Positions 18,123-26,722 of a stretch of 64,000 nt of DNA are shown in pieces; positions within the stretch are counted from its first letter, which is position 1; each line of letters opens with the position of its first letter. The position numbers were made by a program, and so were the translations under genes. This DNA comes from Cellulomonas composti (GTDB lineage: Bacteria; Actinomycetota; Actinomycetes; Actinomycetales; Cellulomonadaceae). The DNA lies in the NCBI RefSeq assembly GCF_007990245.1, contig NZ_BJWG01000007.1, forward strand, positions 62,001 to 126,000, written 5' to 3'. The notes beneath the pieces are model-generated. The model was not told the DNA's origin and searched no databases. It saw nothing but the letters and a program-made list of their open reading frames with translations.

Positions 18123-18395
18123 CTATCCGGGCCCGGTGACCTCGTCCTTGCTCAGGGGTGTCCCGTCCCCCTCGAGCGCGAACCAGTTGGTCTGCTCGCA
18201 CGCGGGGCAGGACACGAAGTACGCGGGCCGGCCGTCGGTCAGTCCCATCCGGATCCGGGTCAGCCGGTCGGAGCCGCAGCGCAGGCAGACCTCGGTGCCC
18301 AGCGGGAGCGGCCCTGTCGCCTGGCTCATCGACCCCAGCGGCTCGGCCGCCGCGGCGGCCCGTGCCCGGGCCGCGTCCCCCTTGCGCCGTGCCAT
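18123..18395 (-). CDS. Small zinc-ribbon protein of unknown function
   Basis: This 90-residue protein has a basic, alanine-rich N-terminus and two cysteine pairs, Cys37-x2-Cys40 and Cys63-x2-Cys66, that would form one zinc ribbon. I do not recognise a named family. It lies three bases after DUF3499 and nine bases before manB, so it is probably part of that operon. An internal ATG at 18329 would give a 68-residue form that keeps both pairs. Confidence 0.7.
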   Translation of the reverse strand: MARRKGDAARARAAAAAEPLGSMSQATGPLPLGTEVCLRCGSDRLTRIRMGLTDGRPAYFVSCPACEQTNWFALEGDGTPLSKDEVTGPG

Positions 18396-18398
18396 GGC

Positions 18399-18773
18399 TC
18401 AGTCCTGTTCCGGGATGCCGCGCAGCACCCGCAGGTGTCCGCGCCGAGGTGCCGACGCGAGCGCGTCGTCGACCGCCACAGCCGCCGCGACCGGCTCGGG
18501 CGGGCGACCGGCCTCGCGCACCGCGTCGGCCAGCGCCAGCAGGTCGTCCTTGCTCGGTCCGGCCGGCTCGAACACGGGCAGCAGCCGCACGACCTCCCAG
18601 CCGCGCGGCGCGGTGAGCCGGTCGGCGTGCTGCACGCACAGGTCGTACGAGTGCGGCTCGGCCTGCTGCGCGAGCGGGCCGAGGACGGCGGTCGAGTCGG
18701 AGTACACGTACGTCAGCGTGGCCACGGCCGGACGGCCGCACGCGGTGCGGGTGCACTGGCGAACGGATCTCAC
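18399..18773 (-). CDS. DUF3499 family protein
   Basis: This 124-residue protein matches the actinobacterial DUF3499 family. It has an N-terminal C-T-R-T-A-C-G pair, a TLTYVYSDSTAVLGPLA segment and YDLCVQHADRLTAPRGW with another cysteine and histidine, suggesting a metal site. The M. tuberculosis counterpart is Rv3258c, in the same place beside manB. The function is unknown. The GTG start is six bases from TAGGTT on the minus strand, so the mRNA is probably leaderless. Confidence 0.85.
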   Translation of the reverse strand: MRSVRQCTRTACGRPAVATLTYVYSDSTAVLGPLAQQAEPHSYDLCVQHADRLTAPRGWEVVRLLPVFEPAGPSKDDLLALADAVREAGRPPEPVAAAVAVDDALASAPRRGHLRVLRGIPEQD

Positions 18774-18847
18774 GGGGTGAACCTACCCCCGGCCGCCCGC
18801 ACGGGCCGATCCCCACGCCGCACGAGCCGGCCGCATAGAGTGCGGAC
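18774..18847. promoter_or_regulatory. Back-to-back leaderless promoters, DUF3499 / metallopeptidase-like
   Basis: TAGGTT (minus strand, 18785-18780) lies six bases before the DUF3499 GTG, and TAGAGT (plus strand, 18836-18841) lies six bases before the GTG at 18848. Both fit TANNNT -10 hexamers placed so that transcription would start at or next to the start codon. Neither gene has a Shine-Dalgarno sequence. Confidence 0.55.
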
Positions 18848-19333
18848 GTGAGCTCGTCGACCCCCGCCGCGTTCCCGGCCGGCCCGGTCGGACCCCTCGG
18901 TCCGCCGGTCGAGCGGCCCGCGCGGCGCCGGGACCGGCGCGGTCGCGGCCCGCGCGGCCCCCTGCTGCCGGACAGCATGCCGGCGTACCGGACCCGTGCG
19001 CAGCGATTCGACGACTTCGTGCTCGACGCGGTCGAGCACCTCGAGCGGCGTTGGGCGCGTCAGCTCGGCGGTACGGAGTTCGCGGTCGAGGACGTCCCGC
19101 CGTCGAACCCCGCCCCGTGGGAGCACGGCGGCGTGCCGCTGGGCCGGTACTTCCCGGCGGACGCGGGTCTCGCGCCCCGGATCGTCGTGTACCGGCGTCC
19201 GGTCGAGGCACGGTCGCTCGACGTCGCCGACCTGGCGGACCTCGTGCGCGACGTCGTGGTCGAGCAGGTCGCGCACATGCTCGGCAAGGACCCGCAGGAC
19301 GTCGACCCGACGTACCGCGACGACGGCCGCTGA
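18848..19333 (+). CDS. Metallopeptidase-family protein with a degenerate zinc motif
   Basis: This 161-residue protein corresponds to the zincin-like metallopeptidase family (Zincin_1 type); the equivalent in M. tuberculosis is Rv3259, also between DUF3499 and whiB2. Residues 1-45 are Pro/Arg-rich. The domain then runs from RFDDFVLDAVEHLERRW to the end. Where active members have H-E-x-x-H, this protein reads V-E-Q-V-A-H-M-L-G, so the first histidine is lost and Glu is followed by Gln. It probably does not cleave peptides by the usual mechanism. GTG start, leaderless promoter. Confidence 0.75.
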   Translation: MSSSTPAAFPAGPVGPLGPPVERPARRRDRRGRGPRGPLLPDSMPAYRTRAQRFDDFVLDAVEHLERRWARQLGGTEFAVEDVPPSNPAPWEHGGVPLGRYFPADAGLAPRIVVYRRPVEARSLDVADLADLVRDVVVEQVAHMLGKDPQDVDPTYRDDGR

Positions 19334-19349
19334 CCCCTCAGGACGCCCG

Positions 19350-20894
19350 TCAGGACAGCCCGAGCCGGACGTCCGGCCGCACGACGAGGCCGTCGCCCGA
19401 GTCGGGTCCGACGACCGGCGTGAGCACCGACAGCATCGTTCCGTCCGGCTGACCGACGCGCGCGACCAACCCGATCGCGAGCCGACCGCGCTCGTCGTCG
19501 GTCGTCACGATCTCGACGCCCGCGACGTCGGTGTCGGGTGCCAGCTCGGCGAGCTCCTGCGTGAGCGTCGTGCCGAGGGGCACGTCCACGCTCTTCTCGG
19601 CGGCCACGGTGCCGTCGGTCGCGATGACGCGCAGCGTCGCACGCAGCCCGCCGGAGGCGTCGAGGGCGTCGCCGGACGCGACCGCGCCGAGCGTGAGCAG
19701 ACCCACGGTCCCGGTCGGCAGCGCGAGCAGCCCCGTCTCGGTGCCCGAGACGGACGCGACCCACGCCGTCTCACGCGTCGGCACGTCCGGGTCGAGCGCG
19801 GTCGGGTCGCCGGGGCGCGCGAGCATCGCGCCCGCAACCACGGGGTCTGCAGCGTCGACGACGAACGTGTACTGACCGGCGGGCAGCCCACCGAGCGGCA
19901 CGTCGACGACCGTCCCCGCGGGCAGCTCGAGGTCCGCTGCGCCGGGCAGGTCGCGTACGCCGTCGGGGCCGAGCACCCGCACGCGGGCGGTCGTCGCGAC
20001 GTCCGGCGACAGCACGCGCAGCACGCCGGCATCGGGGTCGTCGACGTCGGTCTCCCGCAGCGTCACCGCGGGGACGACCTGCCGCGTCGCGGCCGGCGAC
20101 CCGGGCACGACCAGGTCGGTCCCGGTCGGCGTGAACCCGTCGAGCGTCGACGACTGCAGGAACGCCGCCACGCGGCCACCCGTCGCGGTCAGGTGCACCG
20201 CGACCCGCCGCTCCTGAGGTGCGGTCCCGCCGAGCACGACGACGCGCTGCGTTCCGGGGGCGACGAGGTACTGCACGGTGCTCAGGTCCACCGGTCCGGT
20301 CGCGCCGAACACCTCGAGGTGGACCGTCGCCGGGGTCGAGCCCGGGTTCTGCAGGACGAGCACCGTCGTCGTGCCGAGGTCGGTCGCACCGCCGACGAGC
20401 CACGCATCGGTCGTCGGCGGCTGGCAGGACGCCGCCGCGAGACCGCGCAGGTCACCCGCGGTCACGAGCCCGCCGCCCGCGGCCGCGACCAGCGCGGGAC
20501 CGTCGTCGGACGGGTCGGCCCGGACGAGGAGCGGGTCGGTGACGTCGTCGAACGTGCGCGCCTGCGTGCCGCCCTGCAGTGCACCGAGCGTGTCGGAGCC
20601 GTCGATCGTGGTCACCGTGCCACCGCCCGAGTCGGCCGCGACCACCTGCACGCCCGTGACCGGGTCGACGGGCGTCGGGTCGAACGCGTCGTCGCCGCCG
20701 CGGTCCTCGGGCAGCACGAGCGGGCCGGGACACACCAGCAGGGCGGGCGCCGGCGGGACGGTCACGGCCGTGCCGGGCGCGGCCGCGGACTCCTCGACGG
20801 TGGGCAGCCGCCCCGCGCCGACGACGACCGCGCCGAGCAGCGCGACGACCCCGATGCCGCTGACGATGCGCACGGCGCGCGTGCGGGCGCTCAT
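19350..20894 (-). CDS. DUF5719 family membrane-anchored extracytoplasmic protein
   Basis: This 514-residue protein has one N-terminal membrane helix (about 8-27) and a large extracytoplasmic region. It is rich in beta-strand, with immunoglobulin-like or propeller-like blocks such as TTTVLVLQNPGSTPATVHLEVFG, shortened here to the segment VLQNPGSTPATVHLEV. It matches DUF5719, a family found almost only next to the large glycosyltransferase encoded just upstream. The ATG overlaps that gene's stop by four bases. The function is unknown; it is probably a partner of the glycosyltransferase on the outer face. Confidence 0.8.
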   Translation of the reverse strand: MSARTRAVRIVSGIGVVALLGAVVVGAGRLPTVEESAAAPGTAVTVPPAPALLVCPGPLVLPEDRGGDDAFDPTPVDPVTGVQVVAADSGGGTVTTIDGSDTLGALQGGTQARTFDDVTDPLLVRADPSDDGPALVAAAGGGLVTAGDLRGLAAASCQPPTTDAWLVGGATDLGTTTVLVLQNPGSTPATVHLEVFGATGPVDLSTVQYLVAPGTQRVVVLGGTAPQERRVAVHLTATGGRVAAFLQSSTLDGFTPTGTDLVVPGSPAATRQVVPAVTLRETDVDDPDAGVLRVLSPDVATTARVRVLGPDGVRDLPGAADLELPAGTVVDVPLGGLPAGQYTFVVDAADPVVAGAMLARPGDPTALDPDVPTRETAWVASVSGTETGLLALPTGTVGLLTLGAVASGDALDASGGLRATLRVIATDGTVAAEKSVDVPLGTTLTQELAELAPDTDVAGVEIVTTDDERGRLAIGLVARVGQPDGTMLSVLTPVVGPDSGDGLVVRPDVRLGLS

Positions 20895-23800
20895 CGGCCC
20901 GCCCTGCGCCGTCGGACGGGCACCGCGAGCACCACGGTGAGCGCGAGCACGAGCGCGGTCGCCACCAGCCACGGCGTGCGCTGCGGCGGGTCGTACGTCA
21001 CGACGAGGTGGCCGCCGTCGGCCCCGAGCGCGAACGTCTGCCGCCAGCCCGCGTCGACCGCACGCAGCGAGCGGCCGTCGAGCGTCGCCCGCCAGTGCGG
21101 GTCCGCGCGCTCCGCGAGCACGACGAGACGGTCGTCGGAACCCGCCGGCACGTGCGTGTCGACCGAACGCGCCTGCGCGGCCATCGCCACCGCGGGCACC
21201 TGCGGGTCGGCCAGGTCCGTGTCGGCGGGCACGATGCGCGCCCACGAGGTCACCACCTGCGGCACGACGCCCGCCTGCTCGGCCGGCTGCACCCGCCACA
21301 GCACGCCGGTCTGGTTCTGGGTGACGCGCTCGAGCCCTGCGGTCGCGTCGAGCCGCGCGAGCAGTCCGTCGCGGGCGCGGCGTGCGCTCGCGACGTCCTG
21401 CGGATCGAGGTCGGCGGGCAGCGGCGGGACGAGCACGTCCCCGACACCGAGCGCACCCAGCGCCCCCGCGACGTCGCCAGTGGCCCCGACGACGAGCCGC
21501 GCGGCGATCGTCGAGACCTCGAGCGTCGCGTCGTCCTCGGGTGCGACACGCGTGTCCAGCGTCGGTCCGACGACCGTGGTGGACGTGACCGCGGCCGCCG
21601 TGTCGACGAGCTGCGGGCCGTCCGCGCGCAGGAGCTGCCACGTCACGTCGGCGCCCGCGTCCCACACGCCGAGAGCAAGGACCCGCGAGGCCCCCGGAGC
21701 GCCCTGGGACTGGCGTCCCACGGCGGGCACGATGTTGCGGTCCAACGCGACGAGCGAGGACGCGGCTCCGCTGCGCGCCTGCGCGGTCCAGGCGCCGAGC
21801 GTCAGGCACGGCACGAGCGTCGCGACGAGCGCGACGACGCCGACCGTGAGCTGACGCCAGCCGAACGAGCTGCGCGCGAGCCGCGCACGGATGCCGTCGG
21901 TGCCGAGCGCAGCGGCGGTGAGCAGGCCGAGCAGCGCCAGCGAGAGCGCGGGCCCGGACCAGCCGCGCACCACCTGACCGGCCTCGACGCCGACGGGTAC
22001 GAGGGCGACGAGCGCGGCCACCGCCAGCCCGAGCGCACCGACCACCCAACCGACCCGCACTCCGCGAGCGGCGCGGCCGCCGCGCAGCAGCGCGAGCAGC
22101 GCGACGACCGCGACCGTGCCGCCCAGCGCCACCGGCCACCACCGGACCGCTGCGTCCGGGACCACACCCGGCACGAGCGCGGACGCGTCGGCGGGCACCC
22201 CCAGCAGGCGGTCGACGAGGTTCCCCGGCGCGCCGGCGAGCGGCAGACCGGGTCCGGCGACGAGCAGGCGCAGCCCGTCGCGGCCGCGGCCGACGGCCTC
22301 GATCAGCGCGGGAGCGAGCACGACGAGCGCCGGCAGCAGCATGAGCAGCGGCCGGCGGCGGAACCGCGGCGCGCACAGCGTGACGACGAACGCGACGAGC
22401 ACGAGCGGCACCAGCAGCACGGGCGCTCCGGCCGTCACGGCGACGAGCGCGAGCGCACCGCCCGCCGCGGCGGTCACCGATCCGGACGGCGGCGCGGCAC
22501 CCACGAGTGCGGAGACGGGAACGTCGTCGATGCCGACGTCCGCCCGACCGGCACGCTCGTCCTCGCCCGACGCGGCAGCACCGCCGACGGCGTCGTCGGA
22601 CGTGGGCTCGTCGGCGTCATCGTCGGACGCGGCCTCGTCGGACGTGGGCTCGACGGACGTGGGCTCGACGGAGGCGCCCGTGCCCGTAGCCTCGTCGGGC
22701 ACGACGGACGTGAGCGCGGGGGCAGACGGCGCGACGGGCGCCGGGACGGCGGACGTGGACGCGGCGGTGTCCTCGGGCCCGCGACGCGCCGTCAGGACGC
22801 CCGAGACGACGCGGTCGACGCGCTGCACGCCGATCGCGCGGGCGAGCCCGAGCGCGGCCCACGGCAGCATCATGTGCGCGACGACGGCCCCCACCCGACC
22901 GGACCCGACGCCCAGCAGCAGCGCCGGCGCGGCGGCCCACACGACCGCGACCCACAGGCGCACGGCGACCGACCGCGTGGCGGCGCCCGCAGCGGCCCAC
23001 GCCCCGACGCCCGCGATCAGCACTCCGCCGAGCAGCAGGACGGCGACGGCCATGTCCGGGTTCCCGCCCGCGAGCGCCGAGGGCGCGACGAGCACCGCCC
23101 ACAGCGCGTCGACGGGTCCGGGCGCCCCCAGGCCGCCCGCGACCCAGCCGGAGGTCGCGGAGTCCCACAGCTCGCCGACGCTTCCGGCGAGCGGCACGAG
23201 TGCGCCGCCGACGAGCCGCGCACCCCGGCCGACGGCGGCCACGGTGGGCCCCGATGCGACGACGGTCGCGATCGCGAGCAGCACGGTGAGGAACGCGAGC
23301 CCCCCGCGGCGCTGCGTCGTGATCGCGGCGAGCTCGCGCAGCTCCAGCTCGCTCGGCGCCCGCACGACGCGGCGCGCCTCGGCGCGGGCGAGCCGGCGGT
23401 CCCGGGCCTGTCCGACGACGTCGCGCCACGTAGCCTGCAGCGGCCGCAGCACCCGGCGCGGCACGGTCCGGGTGCGCCGGGCGGTGCGTCGTGCCGCCAC
23501 CACGGCGCGCACGTGCACGAGGGCCACGAGGGGGGCGCGCAGCTCGTCGACCGCGAGCCCCGGCTGCTTGGCGGCGACCTGGCCGATCGACCGCACGGCG
23601 CCGGCCAGCAGCGCGAGCACGGCGACGACCGGAACGAACCACACGGGCGGCGTCACGAGGCGCTGGTGCACGAGCGCCACGCGGCGCGCCCGGAACGAGC
23701 GCGCGGGATCGCCGTCGTCGTCCTCGCCGTCGCCGTCGAGGTCGACGGGCGCGGCGTCGCGGGTCCGCAGCCCGAGATAGGTGGCCTGCGCGTGCCGCAC

Positions 23801-24532
23801 GACCGCCGACGGCACGACGACCACGCGGTGCCCTGCGAGCCGCGCGCGCCGGGACAGGTCGAGCCCGTCGCCGAACGGTCCGAGCGCCGGGTCCGGCCCG
23901 TCGAGCGTGTCCCACACCTCGCGCCGCACGATCGCGCCGGCCAGCCCGACACCCAGCACGTCGTCGCGGCCGTCCTGCTGGCCCTGGTCGAGCTCGCCGG
24001 GCTCGACGTCGGTCATGCGCCGGCCCGAGCGCGACGTGCGCAGGCCGGCCTCCAGGAGCCGTTCGGGCTCGGTCCAGGTGCGCTGCTTGACGCCCGCGAC
24101 CGCGACCGACGGTGCCCGGCCCACCGCGCGCGTGAGCTCGGCGAGGGCATCGGGAGCGGGCGCGCTGTCGTCGTGCAGGAGCCACAGCCACGTCGTCGGG
24201 GTCCGGTCGTCGGCCGCGAGCGCCCGCCTCGCCGCGTCGCCGAACGTGCGCGCACCGGGGGCCGCGACGACACGCACGTCGGGACGGGGTGCTCCGCCGG
24301 CCACCTCGAACGCACGCGTCACGTCGAGCTCGAGGTCCGGGTCAGGTTCGCGGCCCGCATCGACGACGAGCACGCGCAGCGGGCGGCGCTCCTGCTCGGT
24401 CAGGGCCGTCAGGGTCGTCGGGAGGTAGCGCGTGCGACCACGGGTCACCAGGATCACGGTCACCGACGGCGTCGTCGGGAGGGACGACGACGTGCGGGTG
24501 CTCACGCCCGGAGACAGGCTGGTCTGGTTCAT
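20891..24532 (-). CDS. Giant membrane glycosyltransferase family 2 protein
   Basis: This protein is about 1,213 residues long. Residues 22-250 form a GT2 catalytic domain: TVILVTRGRTRYLPTTL at the start, DDS at 121-123 as the metal/sugar-nucleotide acidic pair, and a later GDGLDLSRRARLAGH acceptor region. Then come a basic stretch and a dozen or more membrane helices, interrupted at about residues 610-690 by an acidic, Ser/Thr-rich insert of imperfect repeats. The C-terminal region is soluble with a final helix. This type is conserved in actinobacteria beside whiB and DUF5719 and probably glycosylates a lipid-linked or surface substrate. ATG 24532 is chosen; GTG 24550 is possible. Confidence 0.85.
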   Translation of the reverse strand: MNQTSLSPGVSTRTSSSLPTTPSVTVILVTRGRTRYLPTTLTALTEQERRPLRVLVVDAGREPDPDLELDVTRAFEVAGGAPRPDVRVVAAPGARTFGDAARRALAADDRTPTTWLWLLHDDSAPAPDALAELTRAVGRAPSVAVAGVKQRTWTEPERLLEAGLRTSRSGRRMTDVEPGELDQGQQDGRDDVLGVGLAGAIVRREVWDTLDGPDPALGPFGDGLDLSRRARLAGHRVVVVPSAVVRHAQATYLGLRTRDAAPVDLDGDGEDDDGDPARSFRARRVALVHQRLVTPPVWFVPVVAVLALLAGAVRSIGQVAAKQPGLAVDELRAPLVALVHVRAVVAARRTARRTRTVPRRVLRPLQATWRDVVGQARDRRLARAEARRVVRAPSELELRELAAITTQRRGGLAFLTVLLAIATVVASGPTVAAVGRGARLVGGALVPLAGSVGELWDSATSGWVAGGLGAPGPVDALWAVLVAPSALAGGNPDMAVAVLLLGGVLIAGVGAWAAAGAATRSVAVRLWVAVVWAAAPALLLGVGSGRVGAVVAHMMLPWAALGLARAIGVQRVDRVVSGVLTARRGPEDTAASTSAVPAPVAPSAPALTSVVPDEATGTGASVEPTSVEPTSDEAASDDDADEPTSDDAVGGAAASGEDERAGRADVGIDDVPVSALVGAAPPSGSVTAAAGGALALVAVTAGAPVLLVPLVLVAFVVTLCAPRFRRRPLLMLLPALVVLAPALIEAVGRGRDGLRLLVAGPGLPLAGAPGNLVDRLLGVPADASALVPGVVPDAAVRWWPVALGGTVAVVALLALLRGGRAARGVRVGWVVGALGLAVAALVALVPVGVEAGQVVRGWSGPALSLALLGLLTAAALGTDGIRARLARSSFGWRQLTVGVVALVATLVPCLTLGAWTAQARSGAASSLVALDRNIVPAVGRQSQGAPGASRVLALGVWDAGADVTWQLLRADGPQLVDTAAAVTSTTVVGPTLDTRVAPEDDATLEVSTIAARLVVGATGDVAGALGALGVGDVLVPPLPADLDPQDVASARRARDGLLARLDATAGLERVTQNQTGVLWRVQPAEQAGVVPQVVTSWARIVPADTDLADPQVPAVAMAAQARSVDTHVPAGSDDRLVVLAERADPHWRATLDGRSLRAVDAGWRQTFALGADGGHLVVTYDPPQRTPWLVATALVLALTVVLAVPVRRRRAGR

Positions 24533-24594
24533 GCTCGGCCCATGATGCACGCGCGAGCGCCCGGTGACGGCACCGACACTCGCCGGACCGCGCG

Positions 24595-24924
24595 TCAGAC
24601 GACGCGGCGCTTCAGCTTGCGGCGCTCACGCTCGGACAGACCGCCCCAGATGCCGAACCGCTCGTCGTTCGCGAGCGCGTAGTCGAGGCACTCGGACCGC
24701 ACGTCGCAGCCGGTGCACACCTTCTTCGCCTCGCGGGTCGAGCCGCCCTTCTCGGGGAAGAACGCCTCGGGATCGGTCTGCGCGCACAGCGCCCGGTCCT
24801 GCCAGCCCATCGGGCCGTCGTCCTCGGGCGTGGCGAACAGCGACAGGACGTTGGCGGGTTGCTCCGGTGCAGCCGCGCGCGCGTCGGAGGGGAAGGCCCC
24901 CTCACCGTCGAGCAGGTTCCACAT
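24595..24924 (-). CDS. whiB2: WhiB-family iron-sulfur transcription factor, WhiB2/WhmD type
   Basis: This 109-residue protein has the four cluster-binding cysteines Cys47, Cys70, Cys73 and Cys79 (C-x22-C-x2-C-x5-C) that hold a [4Fe-4S] centre. The turn GIWGG (91-95) and the basic tail RKLKRRVV bind DNA. WhiB proteins regulate through the primary sigma factor. WhiB2 (WhmD) of mycobacteria and WhiB of Streptomyces are needed for septation. The manB-DUF3499-metallopeptidase-whiB neighbourhood supports the WhiB2 name. ATG at 24924 has GGAGG about six bases upstream. Confidence 0.92.
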   Translation of the reverse strand: MWNLLDGEGAFPSDARAAAPEQPANVLSLFATPEDDGPMGWQDRALCAQTDPEAFFPEKGGSTREAKKVCTGCDVRSECLDYALANDERFGIWGGLSERERRKLKRRVV

Positions 24925-25164
24925 GCGTGCCTCCGGTGGGTGGTGATGCTCGGTGCAAGGCTTGGTGCAAGGGCCGCGGGGGCGACGTGCTCACCGGCTC
25001 GTCCCGGTGCGCCGCGCCGCGCCGCGCGGTGGTGCTCGCGCTGCATGTATCGGTCAGAGTGAATTACACGCGTGTCGTTCCCCACCGTCAAGCGGAGGCG
25101 TGGTACTTGTCCGACTTTGTCGGGTGAAACCGTCGAAATCGGCCGGTCGACCTAGGGTGTGCGC
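24925..25164. promoter_or_regulatory. whiB / TIGR03089 divergent regulatory region
   Basis: This 240-base gap is less GC-rich than its surroundings from about 25035 to 25140. It holds a perfect 10-bp palindrome ACACGCGTGT (25066-25075) and the near-repeat ttgtccgac / tttgtcggg. TAGGGT (25153-25158) is six bases from the ATG of the plus-strand gene and is a good leaderless -10. The whiB transcript should have a leader of 100 bases or more; the palindrome could be an operator. No -35 is clear. Confidence 0.5.
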
Positions 25165-26052
25165 ATGATCGCGTCCGGTTCTGGACCTACCCGCACCGGC
25201 CCCGCCGGCCCCGCTGGCCCCTCCGACCCCGGGCCGCACGACGTCGCGGCCGTCCTGCGCGTGCTCGTCGCCGAGCCCGGCCGCCCGCGCCTGACCTGGT
25301 ACGGGCACGACGGCGAACGCGTCGAGCTCTCGGGTGCGGTGCTGGCCAACTGGGTCGCCAAGACGACGAACCTGCTCGTCGAGGAGTTCGACGCCGCGCC
25401 GGGCACGCGCGTGCAGGTCGAGCTGCCCGCACACTGGCGCACGGTCGTCTGGACGCTCGCGACGTGGACGACCGGTGCCACGCTCGTGCTCGCGTCCGAC
25501 GCGACGGTTCAGGCGGACGTGCTCGTCACCACCGACGAGGCCGCGGCGGACACGGCGGGGACGACGAACCGGCCGGCCGACCCGGCCGCGCTCGTCGTCG
25601 TGACGCTCGCGGCGCTGGCTCGTCGGGCGGCCCACCCGTTGCCTGCGGGCGCGACCGACGCCGCGGCGGCCGTCATGACCTACCCCGACCAGCTCGGCTG
25701 GGTCTCCCCGCCCGACGCCGATGCGGTGGCGCTCGAGGCCGACGACGCCGTGATCACCTATCGCGGCCTGCCGGGCTGGTGGGCGTCCGACCACGAGCCC
25801 GGCACTCCCCCACGGCTGGTGCTCGGTCCCGGCACGGGCGGCGCAGCGTGGCTCGCAGGCGTGCTGCGCACGCTCGCGGCGGGCGGCTCCGTCGTGCTCG
25901 TCGACGCCGGCACGGCCGAGCGGCTGCGCACGCAGCCGGACGCGCTCGCACGGCTCGTCACGACCGAGCGGGCCACCGTCGCGGAGGTGCTGGACCCCGC
26001 AGCGGCCGCGGACCAGGACACCGGTCCCAGGACTTACCCACGACGTCGGTAG
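25165..26052 (+). CDS. TIGR03089 family protein
   Basis: This 295-residue protein resembles the actinobacterial TIGR03089 family, whose members look like the N-terminal part of an AMP-forming acyl-CoA synthetase but lack the adenylation core and C-terminal lid. Visible fragments are RLTWYGHDGERVELSGAVLANWV, cut here to LTWYGHDGERVELSG, and the late VLGPGTGGAAWLAGVL. No AMP-binding signature (STGG-P-KG) is present, so catalysis is unlikely. The function is unknown. ATG at 25165 sits six bases after TAGGGT. Confidence 0.82.
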   Translation: MIASGSGPTRTGPAGPAGPSDPGPHDVAAVLRVLVAEPGRPRLTWYGHDGERVELSGAVLANWVAKTTNLLVEEFDAAPGTRVQVELPAHWRTVVWTLATWTTGATLVLASDATVQADVLVTTDEAAADTAGTTNRPADPAALVVVTLAALARRAAHPLPAGATDAAAAVMTYPDQLGWVSPPDADAVALEADDAVITYRGLPGWWASDHEPGTPPRLVLGPGTGGAAWLAGVLRTLAAGGSVVLVDAGTAERLRTQPDALARLVTTERATVAEVLDPAAAADQDTGPRTYPRRR

Positions 26053-26104
26053 TGTTGACCCGGCCGGCCCACGCCGGTCGTCCCGGGAGTGGAGAGACCA
26101 TCTG

Positions 26105-26722
26105 GTGAACGTGCGCATCATGGCGTCGGCCGACGTCGACCCCACCGCCGTGATCGGCGACGGCACCTCCGTCTGGCACCTGGCGCAGGTGCGTGACGGT
26201 GCGCAGATCGGCCAGGGGTGCGTCATCGGCCGCGGCGCGTACATCGGCAGCGGCGTGCAGATGGGCGACCACTGCAAGGTGCAGAACTACGCGCTGGTGT
26301 ACGAGCCCGCGGTGCTCGAGCCGGGCGTGTTCGTCGGGCCCGCGGCGGTGCTGACGAACGACACCTACCCGCGCGCGGTGAACCCCGACGGCTCGCTCAA
26401 GTCGGCGCACGACTGGGAGGCCGTCGGAGTGACGCTGCGCGAGGGCGCGTCCGTCGGCGCACGCGCCGTGTGCGTCGCCCCCGTGACGGTCGGCCGGTGG
26501 GCCACGGTCGCGGCCGGTTCGGTCGTCACGCGTGACGTCCCCGACTTCGCGCTCGTCGCGGGCGTGCCCGCGCGGCGCATCAGATGGGTGGGACGCGCCG
26601 GCGTCCCGCTGCAGGAGGCCGGCGAGGGCCGGTGGCAGTGCCCGACCACGGGCGAGCTGTACGACGAGACCGACGGCGTGCTGACGATGCGCGCCGTCCA
26701 GGACGAGGAGCTCGACGCATGA
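26105..26722 (+). CDS. WbpD/WlbB-like sugar-nucleotide N-acetyltransferase
   Basis: This 205-residue protein has a left-handed beta-helix built of hexapeptide repeats (about 8-160, for example VIGRGAYIGSGVQMG). Its C-terminal segment CPTTGELYDETDGVL resembles the ending of WbpD/WlbB, which acetylate the 3-amino group of UDP-2-acetamido-3-amino-glucuronic acid. The next two genes encode the aminotransferase and oxidoreductase of the same pathway, overlapping by four and one bases. GTG at 26105 has GGAGAG upstream; ATG at 26120 is an alternative. Acetyltransferase fold is certain; exact substrate is inferred from context. Confidence 0.82.
   Translation: MNVRIMASADVDPTAVIGDGTSVWHLAQVRDGAQIGQGCVIGRGAYIGSGVQMGDHCKVQNYALVYEPAVLEPGVFVGPAAVLTNDTYPRAVNPDGSLKSAHDWEAVGVTLREGASVGARAVCVAPVTVGRWATVAAGSVVTRDVPDFALVAGVPARRIRWVGRAGVPLQEAGEGRWQCPTTGELYDETDGVLTMRAVQDEELDA

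Noticed and set aside
21008-24682. Another long plus-strand open frame of more than 1,200 codons
   Set aside because: It lies opposite the giant glycosyltransferase and whiB, whose family motifs are clear; its own composition is Arg/Gly/Asp-biased without motifs.
25165-26052. Acyl-CoA synthetase
   Set aside because: The AMP-binding signature and C-terminal domain are missing; it fits the truncated TIGR03089 family.
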